Of a stretch of 51,637 nt of DNA, positions 19,084 to 27,632 are shown in pieces. How positions within the stretch are numbered: position 1 is the stretch's first letter; each line of letters opens with the position of its first letter. The notes beneath the pieces were generated by a model. The model worked only from the letters and a program-made list of their open reading frames with translations, did not search any database and was not told the origin of the DNA. The stretch covers positions 22,137-73,773 of the forward strand of contig NZ_FMXA01000011.1 in assembly GCF_900103425.1 (NCBI RefSeq), given 5' to 3'. Made by a program: the position numbers and the translations under genes. This DNA is from Dialister histaminiformans. GTDB taxonomy: Bacteria; Bacillota; Negativicutes; Veillonellales; Dialisteraceae.

Positions 19084-20082
19084 ATGAGCTGGTTATACTT
19101 AACCGAAGTAGGTGCAAAGTTAGGAATGAAAGAGGGACATTATGTTATTAGTCGCGGAGAGGAAAATATTGCAGAAATACCAGCTGAAATAGTGGAGGGC
19201 ATTACTCTTATTGATAAGGTGCAGGTATCATCAAAAATTATTGTGGATTGTTTAGAGCGGAATGTTCCAGTCACATGGCTTTCTACAGAAGGTAAGTTTT
19301 TTGGTAGATTGGAGTCAACATCAAATAGAGATATATTACAGGTGAAAGCACAGTTTGAGGCGCTTGAGGATTGTACTTTTCGTCTTGAGTTAAGCCGCAT
19401 GGTTGTATTTAGAAAAATTTATAATCAGCGTACTATTTTAAGGAACTATAATCGAAGGGCAAAAAGCACTGACGTAAGGTCAATTTACGAAAAAATCGGT
19501 ATCTTAATGGGGAAAATACGAAGTGCCGGAAGCGTCGATGAAATTATGGGATATGAAGGAGCGGTTTCCCGACTTTATTTCAAAGCACTTAATGTATTTT
19601 TACCCAGGGAATTTCAATTTGAAAGAAGGACCCGGCGTCCGCCACGTGATTATTTCAATTCTATGCTGAGCTTTGGGTATACGCTGCTTTTGTATGATTT
19701 TTATAATGCGATTGTTAACAGTAATATGAATCCATATATAGGATTTTTGCATACTTTACATAAGGGACATCCTGCATTAGCTTCAGATCTAATGGAGCCT
19801 TGGCGGGCTGCAGTAGTAGATTCTTTTTGCTTGGCTATGGTAACCCACCATGAAATAGACGATACATACTTTATAAAGAATGATGATAATGGAGGAGTAT
19901 ATTTGAATCGTGTGGGAAGACGTATATTTCTTAAAGCATACGAAAGAAAAATGAGAAGTATGAATTCATATTTCAATGGCAAATACTCATGGCGTCATAC
20001 AGTTCAGATGGAATGTGATTCCTATCGGCAGGCTATTCATAAGAAAGATCCAATATTGTTGAGAGCTATGGTGATTCGATAA
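19084..20082 (+). CDS. cas1: Cas1 CRISPR integrase
   Basis: A 332-residue Cas1 beginning MSWLYLTEVGAKLGM. The metal-binding residues are present: E158 in GYEGAVSRLYF, H223 in GFLH, and E238 in ASDLMEPWR. With Cas2 it inserts new spacers at the leader-repeat junction. The ATG at 19084 is preceded by GGAG at about 8 bases and matches the usual Cas1 N-terminus. In-frame GTG 19075 and ATG 19039 are alternatives. It is not fused to a reverse transcriptase. It follows the trailer end of the array, an arrangement that separates adaptation genes from the csm operon. Confidence 0.96.
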   Translation: MSWLYLTEVGAKLGMKEGHYVISRGEENIAEIPAEIVEGITLIDKVQVSSKIIVDCLERNVPVTWLSTEGKFFGRLESTSNRDILQVKAQFEALEDCTFRLELSRMVVFRKIYNQRTILRNYNRRAKSTDVRSIYEKIGILMGKIRSAGSVDEIMGYEGAVSRLYFKALNVFLPREFQFERRTRRPPRDYFNSMLSFGYTLLLYDFYNAIVNSNMNPYIGFLHTLHKGHPALASDLMEPWRAAVVDSFCLAMVTHHEIDDTYFIKNDDNGGVYLNRVGRRIFLKAYERKMRSMNSYFNGKYSWRHTVQMECDSYRQAIHKKDPILLRAMVIR

Positions 20083-20387
20083 TGAATGAAAAAGAAATAG
20101 CAGTTACTGATGTTTCAAGGTATATTGTATTGGCCATTTATGATATAGCAGATAATAAGCGTCGGCAGAATATGGTTAAGTGCTTATCACGGTATGCGGT
20201 AAGGGTACAGAAATCTTGTTTTGAAGGGATTCTCACAACAAAACAATGTTCGCAAATGGAGAAATATGCCAGCCGTATAATTAATGATAGTGAAGATTCT
20301 CTTCGCATATATCGTCTGCGGGATCATACTAAAGTAAAATCATGGGGAAGAGGACACATAGAAACAGAAGATGTTGTAATATTTTAA
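20082..20387 (+). CDS. cas2: Cas2 adaptation protein
   Basis: A 101-residue Cas2 with the ferredoxin-like start YIVLAIYDIADNKRRQ and RVQKSCFEG. It forms the dimeric core of the Cas1-Cas2 integrase. The ATG overlaps the cas1 stop by one base (TAATG), so the two are co-translated. A terminator lies about 110 bases downstream. Confidence 0.94.
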   Translation: MNEKEIAVTDVSRYIVLAIYDIADNKRRQNMVKCLSRYAVRVQKSCFEGILTTKQCSQMEKYASRIINDSEDSLRIYRLRDHTKVKSWGRGHIETEDVVIF

Positions 20388-20489
20388 TTTTTATTTATGC
20401 GTCTGGTGATTTTATCATTCAAAAATATAGACACATTTTATAGTGAGGAAGGTTAATGTTTTGCATTATAATTAATTGACAAATCCTCA

Positions 20490-20533
20490 CAACACAAAAG
20501 GAAGCTCATCTTTTTAGGATGAGCTTCCTTTTT
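20490..20533. repeat. 44-nt direct repeat bracketing the inserted segment (left copy)
   Basis: Identical over 44 bases to 25931-25974 and in the same orientation. The repeat is a hairpin terminator plus its CAACAC lead-in. Together the copies bracket a 5.4-kb block of unlike composition. Confidence 0.9.
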
Positions 20534-20535
20534 GT
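20494..20535 (+). terminator. Terminator after cas2 (copy 1)
   Basis: AAAAGGAAGCTCATC pairs perfectly with GATGAGCTTCCTTTTT around a TTTTTAG loop. It ends the cas1-cas2 transcript. The same sequence recurs at 25935-25975. Confidence 0.92.
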
Positions 20536-20538
20536 ATG

Positions 20539-20810
20539 CAGAAAAACCCCCGGTTAGACCGGGGGTTCCGTTAAGTTTTAGCGTTGAGTATTTAAAGGTT
20601 TTTATGAAAAAAGTTGATATCCATAGTTTATTACATACTCAGTGGGAATATAAGTATCACATAGTATTCGAACCTAAATACAGAAGGAAGGTGTTTTATG
20701 GGCAGAAACGCTATGAAATAGGACAAATACTAAGAGAATTATGTAAATGGAAAGGAGTGAATATGTTAGAGGGAGAAGCCTGTCCAGATCATATACATTT
20801 ACTGTCATAG
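20539..20810 (+). mobile_element. tnpA: IS200/IS605-type remnant with truncated tnpA
   Basis: A perfect hairpin AACCCCCGG-TTAGA-CCGGGGGTT (20545-20567) followed by TTAAGTTTTAGCG is the typical left end of IS200-type elements. The ATG at 20604 opens 68 residues of the Y1 transposase (SLLHTQWEYKYHIVF, KYRRKV, CPDHIHLLS). The HUH motif (HIH) is kept, but the frame ends right after it, so the catalytic-tyrosine helix and the right end are missing. The element is therefore immobile. It lies at the left edge of the foreign block. Confidence 0.85.
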
Positions 20811-20832
20811 AAGATGATGGGGGAGTGGGAGA

Positions 20833-21634
20833 ATGGAGATACGCGTACTGCAGTACTTTATGGCGGTAGCCAGGCATGAGAACATCACCAAGGCGGCGGA
20901 GGAACTTCACCTGACGCAGCTGACGGAAGCCGGACTGATATTCAAGGCGAGAGCGCAGGAGATTTTCAGCCTGACAGAAAAGACGAAGGAGCAGTTTGCC
21001 AAGATGGATGAGCTCGTGGTGGGGGACATCTACATTGGTGCCGGCGAGACGCAGGCGATGGCCTATGTCGCGAAAGTCCTGGCGCCGCTCCTATCCTCAC
21101 ATCCAGTTCTATCTGGTCAGCAGCAATGAAGACCTGATCTACGATTCTCTGCAGAAGGGATTGCTCGACTTTGGGATCGTCTGCCGGGCGGATGCACCGC
21201 GGACGTATGTGTTTCGCCGCATCCCGCACGACGATGCCTGGGGGCTCATGATGCGGGCAGACAACCCTCTGGCGGTCAAAGAGGCCGTACAGCGCGCCGA
21301 TCTCTTGCAGGGGCCGCTCATTGTATCGGAGCAGGCGATGAAGCATCACGAGTTGGATTATTATTTCGGCAGCGCAGCGGAGAAAATCGAGGTGGCCGGC
21401 ACCTACAACTTGCTCCACAATACAATCTTCTTCATCGAGGAGGGCATGGGCAGTGCGCTTTGCTTCAAGGGCATGGCGGATGCCGTAGGTTCGTCACGCG
21501 GGCTCGTCTTCCGTCCCTTGGACCCCGTGATTTACTCGGCGAATTATGTGGTCTGGCGCAGAGACCAGGTTTTCTCCCGCGCCGGTCGTCTCGTCGTGGC
21601 GGCCCTGGACGAGGCGTTCTCTAACCATGCCTAA
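20833..21634 (+). pseudogene. LysR-family regulator, broken by deletion and frameshift
   Basis: It begins MEIRVLQYFMAVARHENITKAAEELHLTQ, the first two helices of a LysR DNA-binding domain. It then jumps to LTEAGLIFKARAQEI, so about 30 codons covering the recognition helix are lost. The joint lies between similar ctgacg-type sequences. Around 21095-21105 the frame shifts, and the effector domain continues in another frame (YPHIQFYLVSSNEDL to the end near 21634). GC is clearly higher than in the cas genes. Without the recognition helix it cannot bind DNA normally. It probably once controlled the neighbouring exporter cluster. Confidence 0.85.
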
Positions 21635-21740
21635 ATTGTATCATAGATTATTAAAACCAAGTATTGGTAATCATAACCCCCCTCCCTTATAATGAATGCA
21701 TCAAGTAAAACAACTGGGCATGCAGCGCTGAGTTGCAACG

Positions 21741-21869
21741 AATGATACACGCATCAAGGCGGTCGCGACATCGGCTATGTACGACATGTCGGATAGCATC
21801 CGCAACCACTTTCAAGGGGATTACTATACGACGGAGCAGCGCGAGATCGTCAAGTACCTCAGTGAATGA
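21741..21869 (+). pseudogene. Internal fragment of a YcjY-like alpha/beta hydrolase
   Basis: Forty-two codons without a start: NDTRIKAVATSAMYDMSDSI...YYTTEQREIVKYLSE and then a stop. This matches the middle of YcjY/dienelactone-type hydrolases, where a similar RIKAVV-MYDM stretch precedes EEQR. Both ends of the gene are gone. The AT-rich 21640-21700 stretch before it (with ATTGGTAAT) may be an old LysR-controlled promoter. Confidence 0.5.
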
Positions 21870-21904
21870 TTGCTGGAAAGACGTAATCGGGAGGAGGATG
21901 TTTG

Positions 21905-22366
21905 ATGAGCAGATTGTTCTTTTTCTGTTGTGCTCTGATTGCACTTCTCGTGCTGGGATGTGGCGGTCCCGGAGTGGAATCCACATCCTTGTCCGGAAAG
22001 GAGGTAGAGATGCACGAGACAGGAGCGGCATACCTACTAACGGGCAGCAAAGCGTATGCTCTAAAGTGGGCTGACACGGAGGCTGCTGCCGAGTTGCGGC
22101 AGCAGTTGCCACTGGCCAAGACGTTTACAGAACTCCATGGCAACGAGAAATACTACAAACTGCCGCAGCATCTGACAGCGGCGGACGAAGATGTCCGCGA
22201 GATCCATAAGGGAGATGTCATGCTGTTTGACGGCCAGTATGTCGTGGTGTTCTATCAGGATTTTCAGACGACCTACCGCTACACGCGCCTGGGTCATGTC
22301 GAAGCAGCCAATGATCTGGACGCTGCTCTGGGGGCAGGTGATGTATTCCTGACCTTGCAACCATGA
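21905..22366 (+). CDS. Cyclophilin-fold lipoprotein
   Basis: A 153-residue protein with a lipoprotein signal peptide (FFFCCALIALLVLGC, lipobox LVLGC). Its body resembles the cyclophilin-like_2 domain: AELRQQLPLAKTF, KYYKLPQHL, HKGDVMLF, VVVFYQDF and RLGHVE are the usual blocks of that family. The biochemical role is not known, and proline isomerase activity is not established. AGGAGG about 8 bases before ATG 21905 decides the start. It precedes an MFS exporter by 40 bases and is probably co-transcribed with it. High GC points to transfer. Confidence 0.75.
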   Translation: MSRLFFFCCALIALLVLGCGGPGVESTSLSGKEVEMHETGAAYLLTGSKAYALKWADTEAAAELRQQLPLAKTFTELHGNEKYYKLPQHLTAADEDVREIHKGDVMLFDGQYVVVFYQDFQTTYRYTRLGHVEAANDLDAALGAGDVFLTLQP

Positions 22367-22406
22367 GATGGGGAGAGCGGTCTGGAGGCGGAAAGGATGA
22401 AATAAT

Positions 22407-23588
22407 ATGAAACGACAGCAGCTATTGCTCTTGATTCTGGCATTTGGTGTGTTCAGCATCCTCAATACGGAGATGGGCATCATCGGCATCTTGCCGATGG
22501 CGGCGGAGATGTACCATGTGGATATCGTACAAGCGGGGATGCTCGTCAGTATGTTCGCGCTTGGCGTGGCCATCGCAGGGCCAACGATGCCGCTGCTGTT
22601 CTCGCGCTTCAATCGCAAGCGCGTGATGCTGCTTGTTCTAGGTGTGTTCACTTTCTGCAATGCATTGGCAGTCGTTGCGAGCGACTTCCAGCTCCTTTTA
22701 GTCCTGCGCGTCGTACCGGCCTTTTTCCACCCGGTCTACTGTGCACTCGCCTTCAGCGTGGCCGCCGCTTCGGTGGCTCCAGAGGATGCGCCGCGGGCTG
22801 TGGCGAGCATCAACATGGGCGTCGCGGCCGGCATGGTCGTCGGCGTGCCCATCAGCAATGTCTTGGCAGCGACGTTTGACTTTTCGGCGGCGATGGTCTT
22901 CTTTGCAGGCGTGACGGGGCTCATGTTTCTGCTGACAATGGCCTTTGTGCCGGACTTGCCGGTGACGCAGCCAATGCGCTACGGCGCGCAGCTTTCCGTT
23001 CTGAAGCGTCCGCCGGTCTGGCTGGCCATCGTGGCGGTTATTTGCCTCAATGGCTCCATCTTCGGCGTCTACAACTACCTCGCTGATTATTTGCAGAAGG
23101 TTGCGGCACTGCCGGGAGAGCTCATCGCAGCGCTGCTCCTCGTCTATGGTCTCTTGAACATCTGCGGAAGCTATCTGGGCGGCAATCTCCTTGCCAGGTG
23201 TCCCAGCGTGACCGTACGCCTTTTCCCGCTGTGTACCATCGCGCTCTACTGCCTGCTCTTTGTGGGCGGTGGGAAGCTGCTGCCTCTTCTCGCGGCACTG
23301 ATCGTGGCCTGGGGCATCCTCGGCGGCATCAATGCGAACATCAATCAGTACCTGCTGGCCTGCGTGGCATCGGATGCGCCGGATTTCAGCAACGGCCTGT
23401 TCCTGACAGCGGCCAATCTCGGCTGCATGGCGGGAACCATGATCAGCGGCTTTTTCATCCGCAGCCTCGGACTGCCCTTCGTCGTCTGCGGTGGCCTGCT
23501 GCTGGCGGCCGCTGCCCTGCTACTCACAAAGTTCGTACACTGCCGGGCAGATGAGCAACAGGCGACGGATTATCTTATCGGCTCGTAA
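22407..23588 (+). CDS. MFS transporter of the DHA1/AraJ-like drug or sugar efflux type
   Basis: A 393-residue membrane protein with about 12 hydrophobic segments. The N-terminal pattern is LNTEMGIIGILPMAAEMYHVD..QAGMLVSMFALGVA, and a loop 2-3 motif reads LFSRFNRKRVML. These match DHA1 efflux carriers such as AraJ/YdhP. Substrate unknown. Its GC is far above that of the flanking cas and metabolic genes, a strong sign of horizontal acquisition. AAAGGATG upstream of the ATG is a fair ribosome site. It appears intact, unlike most genes in this block. Confidence 0.88.
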   Translation: MKRQQLLLLILAFGVFSILNTEMGIIGILPMAAEMYHVDIVQAGMLVSMFALGVAIAGPTMPLLFSRFNRKRVMLLVLGVFTFCNALAVVASDFQLLLVLRVVPAFFHPVYCALAFSVAAASVAPEDAPRAVASINMGVAAGMVVGVPISNVLAATFDFSAAMVFFAGVTGLMFLLTMAFVPDLPVTQPMRYGAQLSVLKRPPVWLAIVAVICLNGSIFGVYNYLADYLQKVAALPGELIAALLLVYGLLNICGSYLGGNLLARCPSVTVRLFPLCTIALYCLLFVGGGKLLPLLAALIVAWGILGGINANINQYLLACVASDAPDFSNGLFLTAANLGCMAGTMISGFFIRSLGLPFVVCGGLLLAAAALLLTKFVHCRADEQQATDYLIGS

Positions 23589-23599
23589 CAAGTGGTTTT

Positions 23600-23773
23600 A
23601 TGGCAGATTGCTGTTTGTTTTTGACGCTTCGGCGATGTACTGCTGGAACTCTTGGCGGAAGACATTGCTGGATTTTGAGAGCAGGCGGTATTTCTTCCGA
23701 GTTCATCTTCCGTCTGATTGACGAGCGCGAGGTGCGGAGTTCCATCAAAGATTCCCTTTTCGTCCGTATGCAA
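23600..23773 (-). pseudogene. Possible LysR C-terminal remnant
   Basis: On the minus strand, after a frame change, one reads KKYRLLSKSSNVFRQEFQQY and then IAEASKTNS, reminiscent of the last helix of a LysR effector domain. A preceding stretch (GIFDGTPHLALVNQTEDEL) is in another frame. No start is present. The assignment rests on general pattern only. Confidence 0.3.
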
Positions 23774-23774
23774 T

Positions 23775-23814
23775 AAAAGTACCTGCTTCTATTTTAGGGA
23801 GCAGGTACTTTTTT
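23775..23814. terminator. Terminator downstream of the MFS gene
   Basis: AAAAGTACCTGCT pairs with AGCAGGTACTTTTTT around a TCTATTTTAGGG loop. Its A-tract on the left would also stop transcripts from the minus strand. Confidence 0.88.
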
Positions 23815-23888
23815 GATAAGCATTTAATAAGAAAAATGTATGACGCAAACTAAAATATAAGCATTTTACATTTCTTGGAGGTATATTT

Positions 23889-24575
23889 ATGGCAAATTCC
23901 TTTTGCTCATCCCATTCTATCCGTACCCCGGAGGGGAATATGCCCATGGTGCATTGGGCAGTGGTGGAATCTACGCCGGGAGGTATGACAGCTATGGGAC
24001 GCATTGCCCAGGAAACGGTTGGACCGCAGTCGGCCCGCGAAGCAGGCACGTATGCGCTGTATGGTGGTGTCGATGCCAAGAATCCAGATGTGATGAGGCT
24101 TCTGGAAATCTATGAAAGCTATGAAGCTTATCGCATACACAGCACCAGTGAAGCTTTTCAGGCATATCGGGCAGCCAGACTGCCTGTTCTGAAAAATTTG
24201 CGGATATTGGAAGCGGATGGCATCGCCTTGGAGCAAAAAGACAAGGGCGTGGGCAAGGTGGTTTACATGCACCGCTATGAAGTCATCCCGGAAAAGCTGG
24301 CCAAGTATCAGAAGCTGACAACCCAGGAGGCTCGCAGGGCTGTAAACGAAGATGGCGGTGTTCTGGGGATGTTCGTTACTGCAGAACACGACGCACCAAA
24401 CGTCATCCATACCATGGAAATCTATCGTGACAGAGAAGCTTTCGAAAAATATCAGGCTTCCGAAGCATGCCAAACATATATGATGGAGGTCATGCCTATG
24501 TTCAGCATGACTCACATGGTTGAGAATATGCCTGGCAATATCGTGCTTAGCGATAAGGGAATCCATAATAAGTGA
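23889..24575 (+). CDS. Tandem antibiotic-biosynthesis-monooxygenase (ABM) domain protein
   Basis: A 228-residue protein made of two ferredoxin-like ABM/YgiN modules. The first (about 15-105) carries LLEIYESYEAYRIHSTSEAF; the second (about 120-215) carries HTMEIYRDREAFEKYQASEA. The near-identical blocks show internal duplication. Such proteins include quinol monooxygenases and many of unknown function. TTGGAGG sits before ATG 23889. Only 14 bases separate it from the esterase pseudogene start, suggesting a former operon. Confidence 0.75.
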   Translation: MANSFCSSHSIRTPEGNMPMVHWAVVESTPGGMTAMGRIAQETVGPQSAREAGTYALYGGVDAKNPDVMRLLEIYESYEAYRIHSTSEAFQAYRAARLPVLKNLRILEADGIALEQKDKGVGKVVYMHRYEVIPEKLAKYQKLTTQEARRAVNEDGGVLGMFVTAEHDAPNVIHTMEIYRDREAFEKYQASEACQTYMMEVMPMFSMTHMVENMPGNIVLSDKGIHNK

Positions 24576-24589
24576 TTATGGGGAGCGGT

Positions 24590-25592
24590 ATGAAAAATAA
24601 AATTATCTATGGCATCACCGTAGGCGTCATTGGGGTCATGCTGGCAGGGGCTCAGACTGCCATGTCTGCAGCAGCTTGGATGCTTCCTGAAACTGGCCTG
24701 CAGATGGAAAGCTAAGCCAAACAGGCTTATGTTGCAAAGGAAATGGGCAAGTTTTTCCATCCTCAACCGGGAGACGCAAAATCTGCTCCTGTGAAATTCG
24801 AGGTGCCGCATGGTTGGATCTACCGTACTTTTACAGTAGATGGCCTGAAGATGGAGCAGGTGCAAAATCCATCTGGCAAGGAGGGCCGGGTTCTGCTGAA
24901 ATTACATGGTTGCGGCTATGTACAGGGACTCCATGACAGACACCGACAGATGGGGGTAAATCAGGCAGTACTTACGGAAGCACAATCGCTTTACATGGTT
25001 CATTATCGTCTTGCACCAGAGTATCCCTTCCCGGCTGCTTTAGAGGATGCCTTTAAAGCATATGAGTATATCCTGAATCAAGGTGTTGAGCCGGAGAACA
25101 TCATCGTCATTGGCGATTCGGCTGGGGGAAACCTGGCCTTGGAACTGGCGGTATATCTCAAAGAGCATAATATGCCGCAGCCCAAAATGTTGATACTGAT
25201 TTCACCCTTGACCACCTTTGCCAATGACCTGCCTTCACGTGGGTATAATATGGATCGTGATTTAGTTTTGGGACGCAATGCCTCCCCCCCTTTACAAGGC
25301 TGTGGTAGATTCTACCTATTCCAAGGGTACAGACCTTAAAAATCCTCAACTTTCCCCATTATATGCCAATCTTACGGGACTTCCCCCCATGTTGATACAG
25401 GCTGGTGGCTATGAACTACTGCTGGATGACAGTATTGAGCTTATGCGTAAGGCAGCATCCAATGATGTGGATGTAACCTTGACTGTTTATCCCGGTATGC
25501 CTCATGAATTCTCTCTGATGATGCCGGAGCTGGATGACAGCGTGGCTTCCTTTAGGGAAATTCGGGACTTTGTCAGCAGGCAGATGCGCTAG
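24590..25592 (+). pseudogene. Exported HSL-family esterase, broken by a stop and a frameshift
   Basis: Starting at ATG 24590 behind GGGAGCGG there is a signal peptide (IIYGITVGVIGVMLAGAQT). An in-frame TAA at 24713-24715 interrupts the frame. It resumes with the alpha/beta hydrolase body: oxyanion-type LHGCGY, nucleophile elbow GDSAGG, and later LLDD and PGMPHEF carrying the acid and histidine. At 25284-25290 a run of seven C residues shifts the frame; with six C the two halves join as NAS-PLYKAV. All catalytic elements are present across the pieces, so decay is recent, or the C7 tract is a sequencing or phase-variation site. Confidence 0.85.
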
Positions 25593-25685
25593 TAACAGAT
25601 TTTTGACATTTTTATTCCAAGCTCACATGGGAAGATTTTTTAGATGATTATTGACAATTTGCTATATTAGGTTAAAAGAAAAGAC

Positions 25686-25750
25686 AAGAAGGATTCCTTT
25701 AGCGTGTGCAATTTTACACTTTGCTATACACCAAGGGAGTCCTTCTTTTT
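25686..25750 (+). terminator. Imperfect terminator after the esterase
   Basis: AAGAAGGATTCCTTT pairs imperfectly with AAGGGAGTCCTTCTTTTT across a 30-base loop and runs into T residues. Confidence 0.6.
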
Positions 25751-25776
25751 ATATTTTTACGCATGAAAGGATAATT

Positions 25777-25878
25777 ATGTCTTTTGCAATTACCGATTTG
25801 CTTTTGAACACGGGGGTGTTCAAAATCCTTGCCATCGTTCGATTGTATCAAATATTGAATATTATGGGGAATGTATAG
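25777..25878 (+). CDS. 33-residue orphan frame, possibly a truncated gene
   Basis: ATG behind GAAAGGATAATT encodes MSFAITDLLLNTGVFKILAI and thirteen more residues. The first half looks like the start of a real enzyme, and the frame then degenerates, as if cut at the right edge of the inserted block. No family can be assigned. The rest of 25593-25930 is AT-rich and empty. Confidence 0.3.
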   Translation: MSFAITDLLLNTGVFKILAIVRLYQILNIMGNV

Positions 25879-25930
25879 TTTTTGTGGAATTGGAACTGAT
25901 GCAGACAGAATACTTCAAATAGTACAGATT

Positions 25931-25974
25931 CAACACAAAAGGAAGCTCATCTTTTTAGGATGAGCTTCCTTTTT
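25931..25974. repeat. 44-nt direct repeat (right copy)
   Basis: Perfect copy of 20490-20533. It is followed directly by the 3' end of the convergent minus-strand gene, so it lies where an ancestral terminator between cas2 and that gene would be expected. Confidence 0.9.
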
Positions 25975-25975
25975 T
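25935..25975. terminator. Terminator (copy 2), shared with the convergent gene
   Basis: Same hairpin as after cas2: AAAAGGAAGCTCATC with GATGAGCTTCCTTTTTT. The A-tract on the left lets it stop the minus-strand gene that ends at 26005. Confidence 0.9.
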
Positions 25976-26004
25976 AGTAGTATTTTAACTTTTTATATTT
26001 AATC

Positions 26005-27063
26005 TCAGAAATGCGTCAGCGTCAGTTTTTCTGCATCCGTCCCCGGAGCAGTACAGAGGATGGCCGTTCCTTTTACCTTGTCCAGGCTGTCACATGGTTC
26101 GGGTACATATTTTCCGTCATGGGAGACGTATTGAATGAGTTCAGCAGGGGCGCCGCCACCGCTCTGGCGTACTATGATGCTTCTGGCACCGTTAGGGAGT
26201 CCGTTGGTGGCATCTTTTGTGATGATGATTGGTGTACGGATCAGAGTGAAAGACTGATAAATCTGGAATTTCCCTTTATATAGGCGTCCCCATACGGCGG
26301 AGTCTCCGCCGGTTCCACTGGTGTATGGTCCGGTGATGACAGCGAAAATTTCATCGGTACCATCACCGTTCAGGTCCACTTTATTATAGACGTAGCTGGT
26401 GTGGGTCCGTTCTTCTTTTCGAATATCATAATAGTCAGCAATGGCCTTCTCCAGTTCAGGGCAGGGCTTGGTTTCCGCATATTGTTTCGGGATAGAGGCA
26501 GGAATCCACGATTCTGAATCGTAGAAATGGTTATTTTTTTTTTTTGTCAATTCCAGTGCGGTCAGTCCGTATTCCTGATAGAGGCGGATATTATTTTTTC
26601 CCAGACTCCATTCTTCCCAGGTGGCTCCTCCTTCAGAAGGCCTGGTCTGGATATTTGTGGGATTTCCGTAAAGTTTTTGCAGAGTTCTACTGTAAGGCTT
26701 TGCCTTAGGGGAATCGAGCTGTATGGTTACAGTGCTGACTTTTCCTTCGTTGTCGTACAGCGTTCCTGCCTGAGTGTTTTCTCCAAAGAGGGGGAGGGAA
26801 TATATTCGGCCAATTAATGTCGTGCCGTCTGCCGCATAATTTTCAGTACCGCCTTGAACATAGCGGCCGGCATGTAAATTATCCTCGCCCGGGAGGAGAA
26901 GGCCCAGGCGGATGGAATCTCTGGTCTGGCGAAGTATGGCAGACTGCGTATCAGTGGGCTGTAAACTGGAGAGTGCAGCATTGGCTGACACTGAAGAGAC
27001 AGCACAAACCCCACAGGTCAGGGCACAGGCCAGGAGGAGACAATAAAGTGATCTATGTTTCAT
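26005..27063 (-). CDS. Secreted FG-GAP/VCBS-like hypothetical protein
   Basis: A 352-residue protein with a classical signal peptide (MKHRSLYCLLLACALTCGVC..VSANA). The C-terminal half contains VDLNGDGTDEIFAVI, the Ca-binding loop type of FG-GAP/VCBS repeats. The N-terminal half (LYDNEGKVSTVTIQL..KLYGNPT) is unassigned. It is probably periplasmic or cell-surface. The ATG at 27063 is preceded on the minus strand by GAAAGAAAGG; a TTG at 27084 in the same frame is less likely. A run of 12 A in the coding strand (plus-strand T run near 26534-26545, the LTKKKNN codons) is a slippage-prone site. Confidence 0.7.
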   Translation of the reverse strand: MKHRSLYCLLLACALTCGVCAVSSVSANAALSSLQPTDTQSAILRQTRDSIRLGLLLPGEDNLHAGRYVQGGTENYAADGTTLIGRIYSLPLFGENTQAGTLYDNEGKVSTVTIQLDSPKAKPYSRTLQKLYGNPTNIQTRPSEGGATWEEWSLGKNNIRLYQEYGLTALELTKKKNNHFYDSESWIPASIPKQYAETKPCPELEKAIADYYDIRKEERTHTSYVYNKVDLNGDGTDEIFAVITGPYTSGTGGDSAVWGRLYKGKFQIYQSFTLIRTPIIITKDATNGLPNGARSIIVRQSGGGAPAELIQYVSHDGKYVPEPCDSLDKVKGTAILCTAPGTDAEKLTLTHF

Positions 27064-27632
27064 GATTATAGACCTTTCTTTCAAATGAATAGAATATTTG
27101 TTATCTGGATATATTGTACAATAATGCAGGCAGACAATGATAAGAACTCCAACACTTATAATACCGGGGGATAGAGCCGCTCGTGTAGATAGAAAAGATA
27201 TTTACGGCGGAAAAGACAAAATCATTCCTTCCTTATAAAAATTCAGGGAATAGTTTTATACTGAGCACTTCCGGATTTTCTGTATAGCTGCATTCGGTTG
27301 CCGTAACACTTCCGCATTGTGACAAATGCTGTTGTCTGCTGCGAGAATCCGTTCTCTGGTAATAATCGCATATACAGGATGTAAGTGCATATCCTTAGCG
27401 GGGAAATTACAGACTTTATACTTGCATTTTCAGCAGATTGCTGTTTGATGGAATTAGGAAGTCCTTTGCAATCTCGACAGGCTTAACAAGCCAGAGATGA
27501 GGGGCTGTGTAAAACTGAGAAATTTTTTCACAGCTCTTGGATGACTAGGAGTTCCGCTCTTCAGTCTCATGTTATAATAAAGAAAAAGTGAAATATTTTT
27601 ATTGTTCGTTTGATGATAGGGGATGAGTGCAG
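27064..27632. other. 570-base intergenic region
   Basis: The spacer separates divergent genes. A degenerate hairpin GGGCTGTG..CACAGCTC (about 27503-27535) resembles the terminators at 28282 and 39585 but lacks a T-run. TTATAAT at 27572-27578 could be a -10 box for the pilin-like gene, though no good -35 is seen. Nothing coding is evident. Confidence 0.4.

Noticed and set aside
20604-20810. Functional IS200 transposase
   Set aside because: The frame stops after the HUH motif, before the catalytic tyrosine, and no right end is found.
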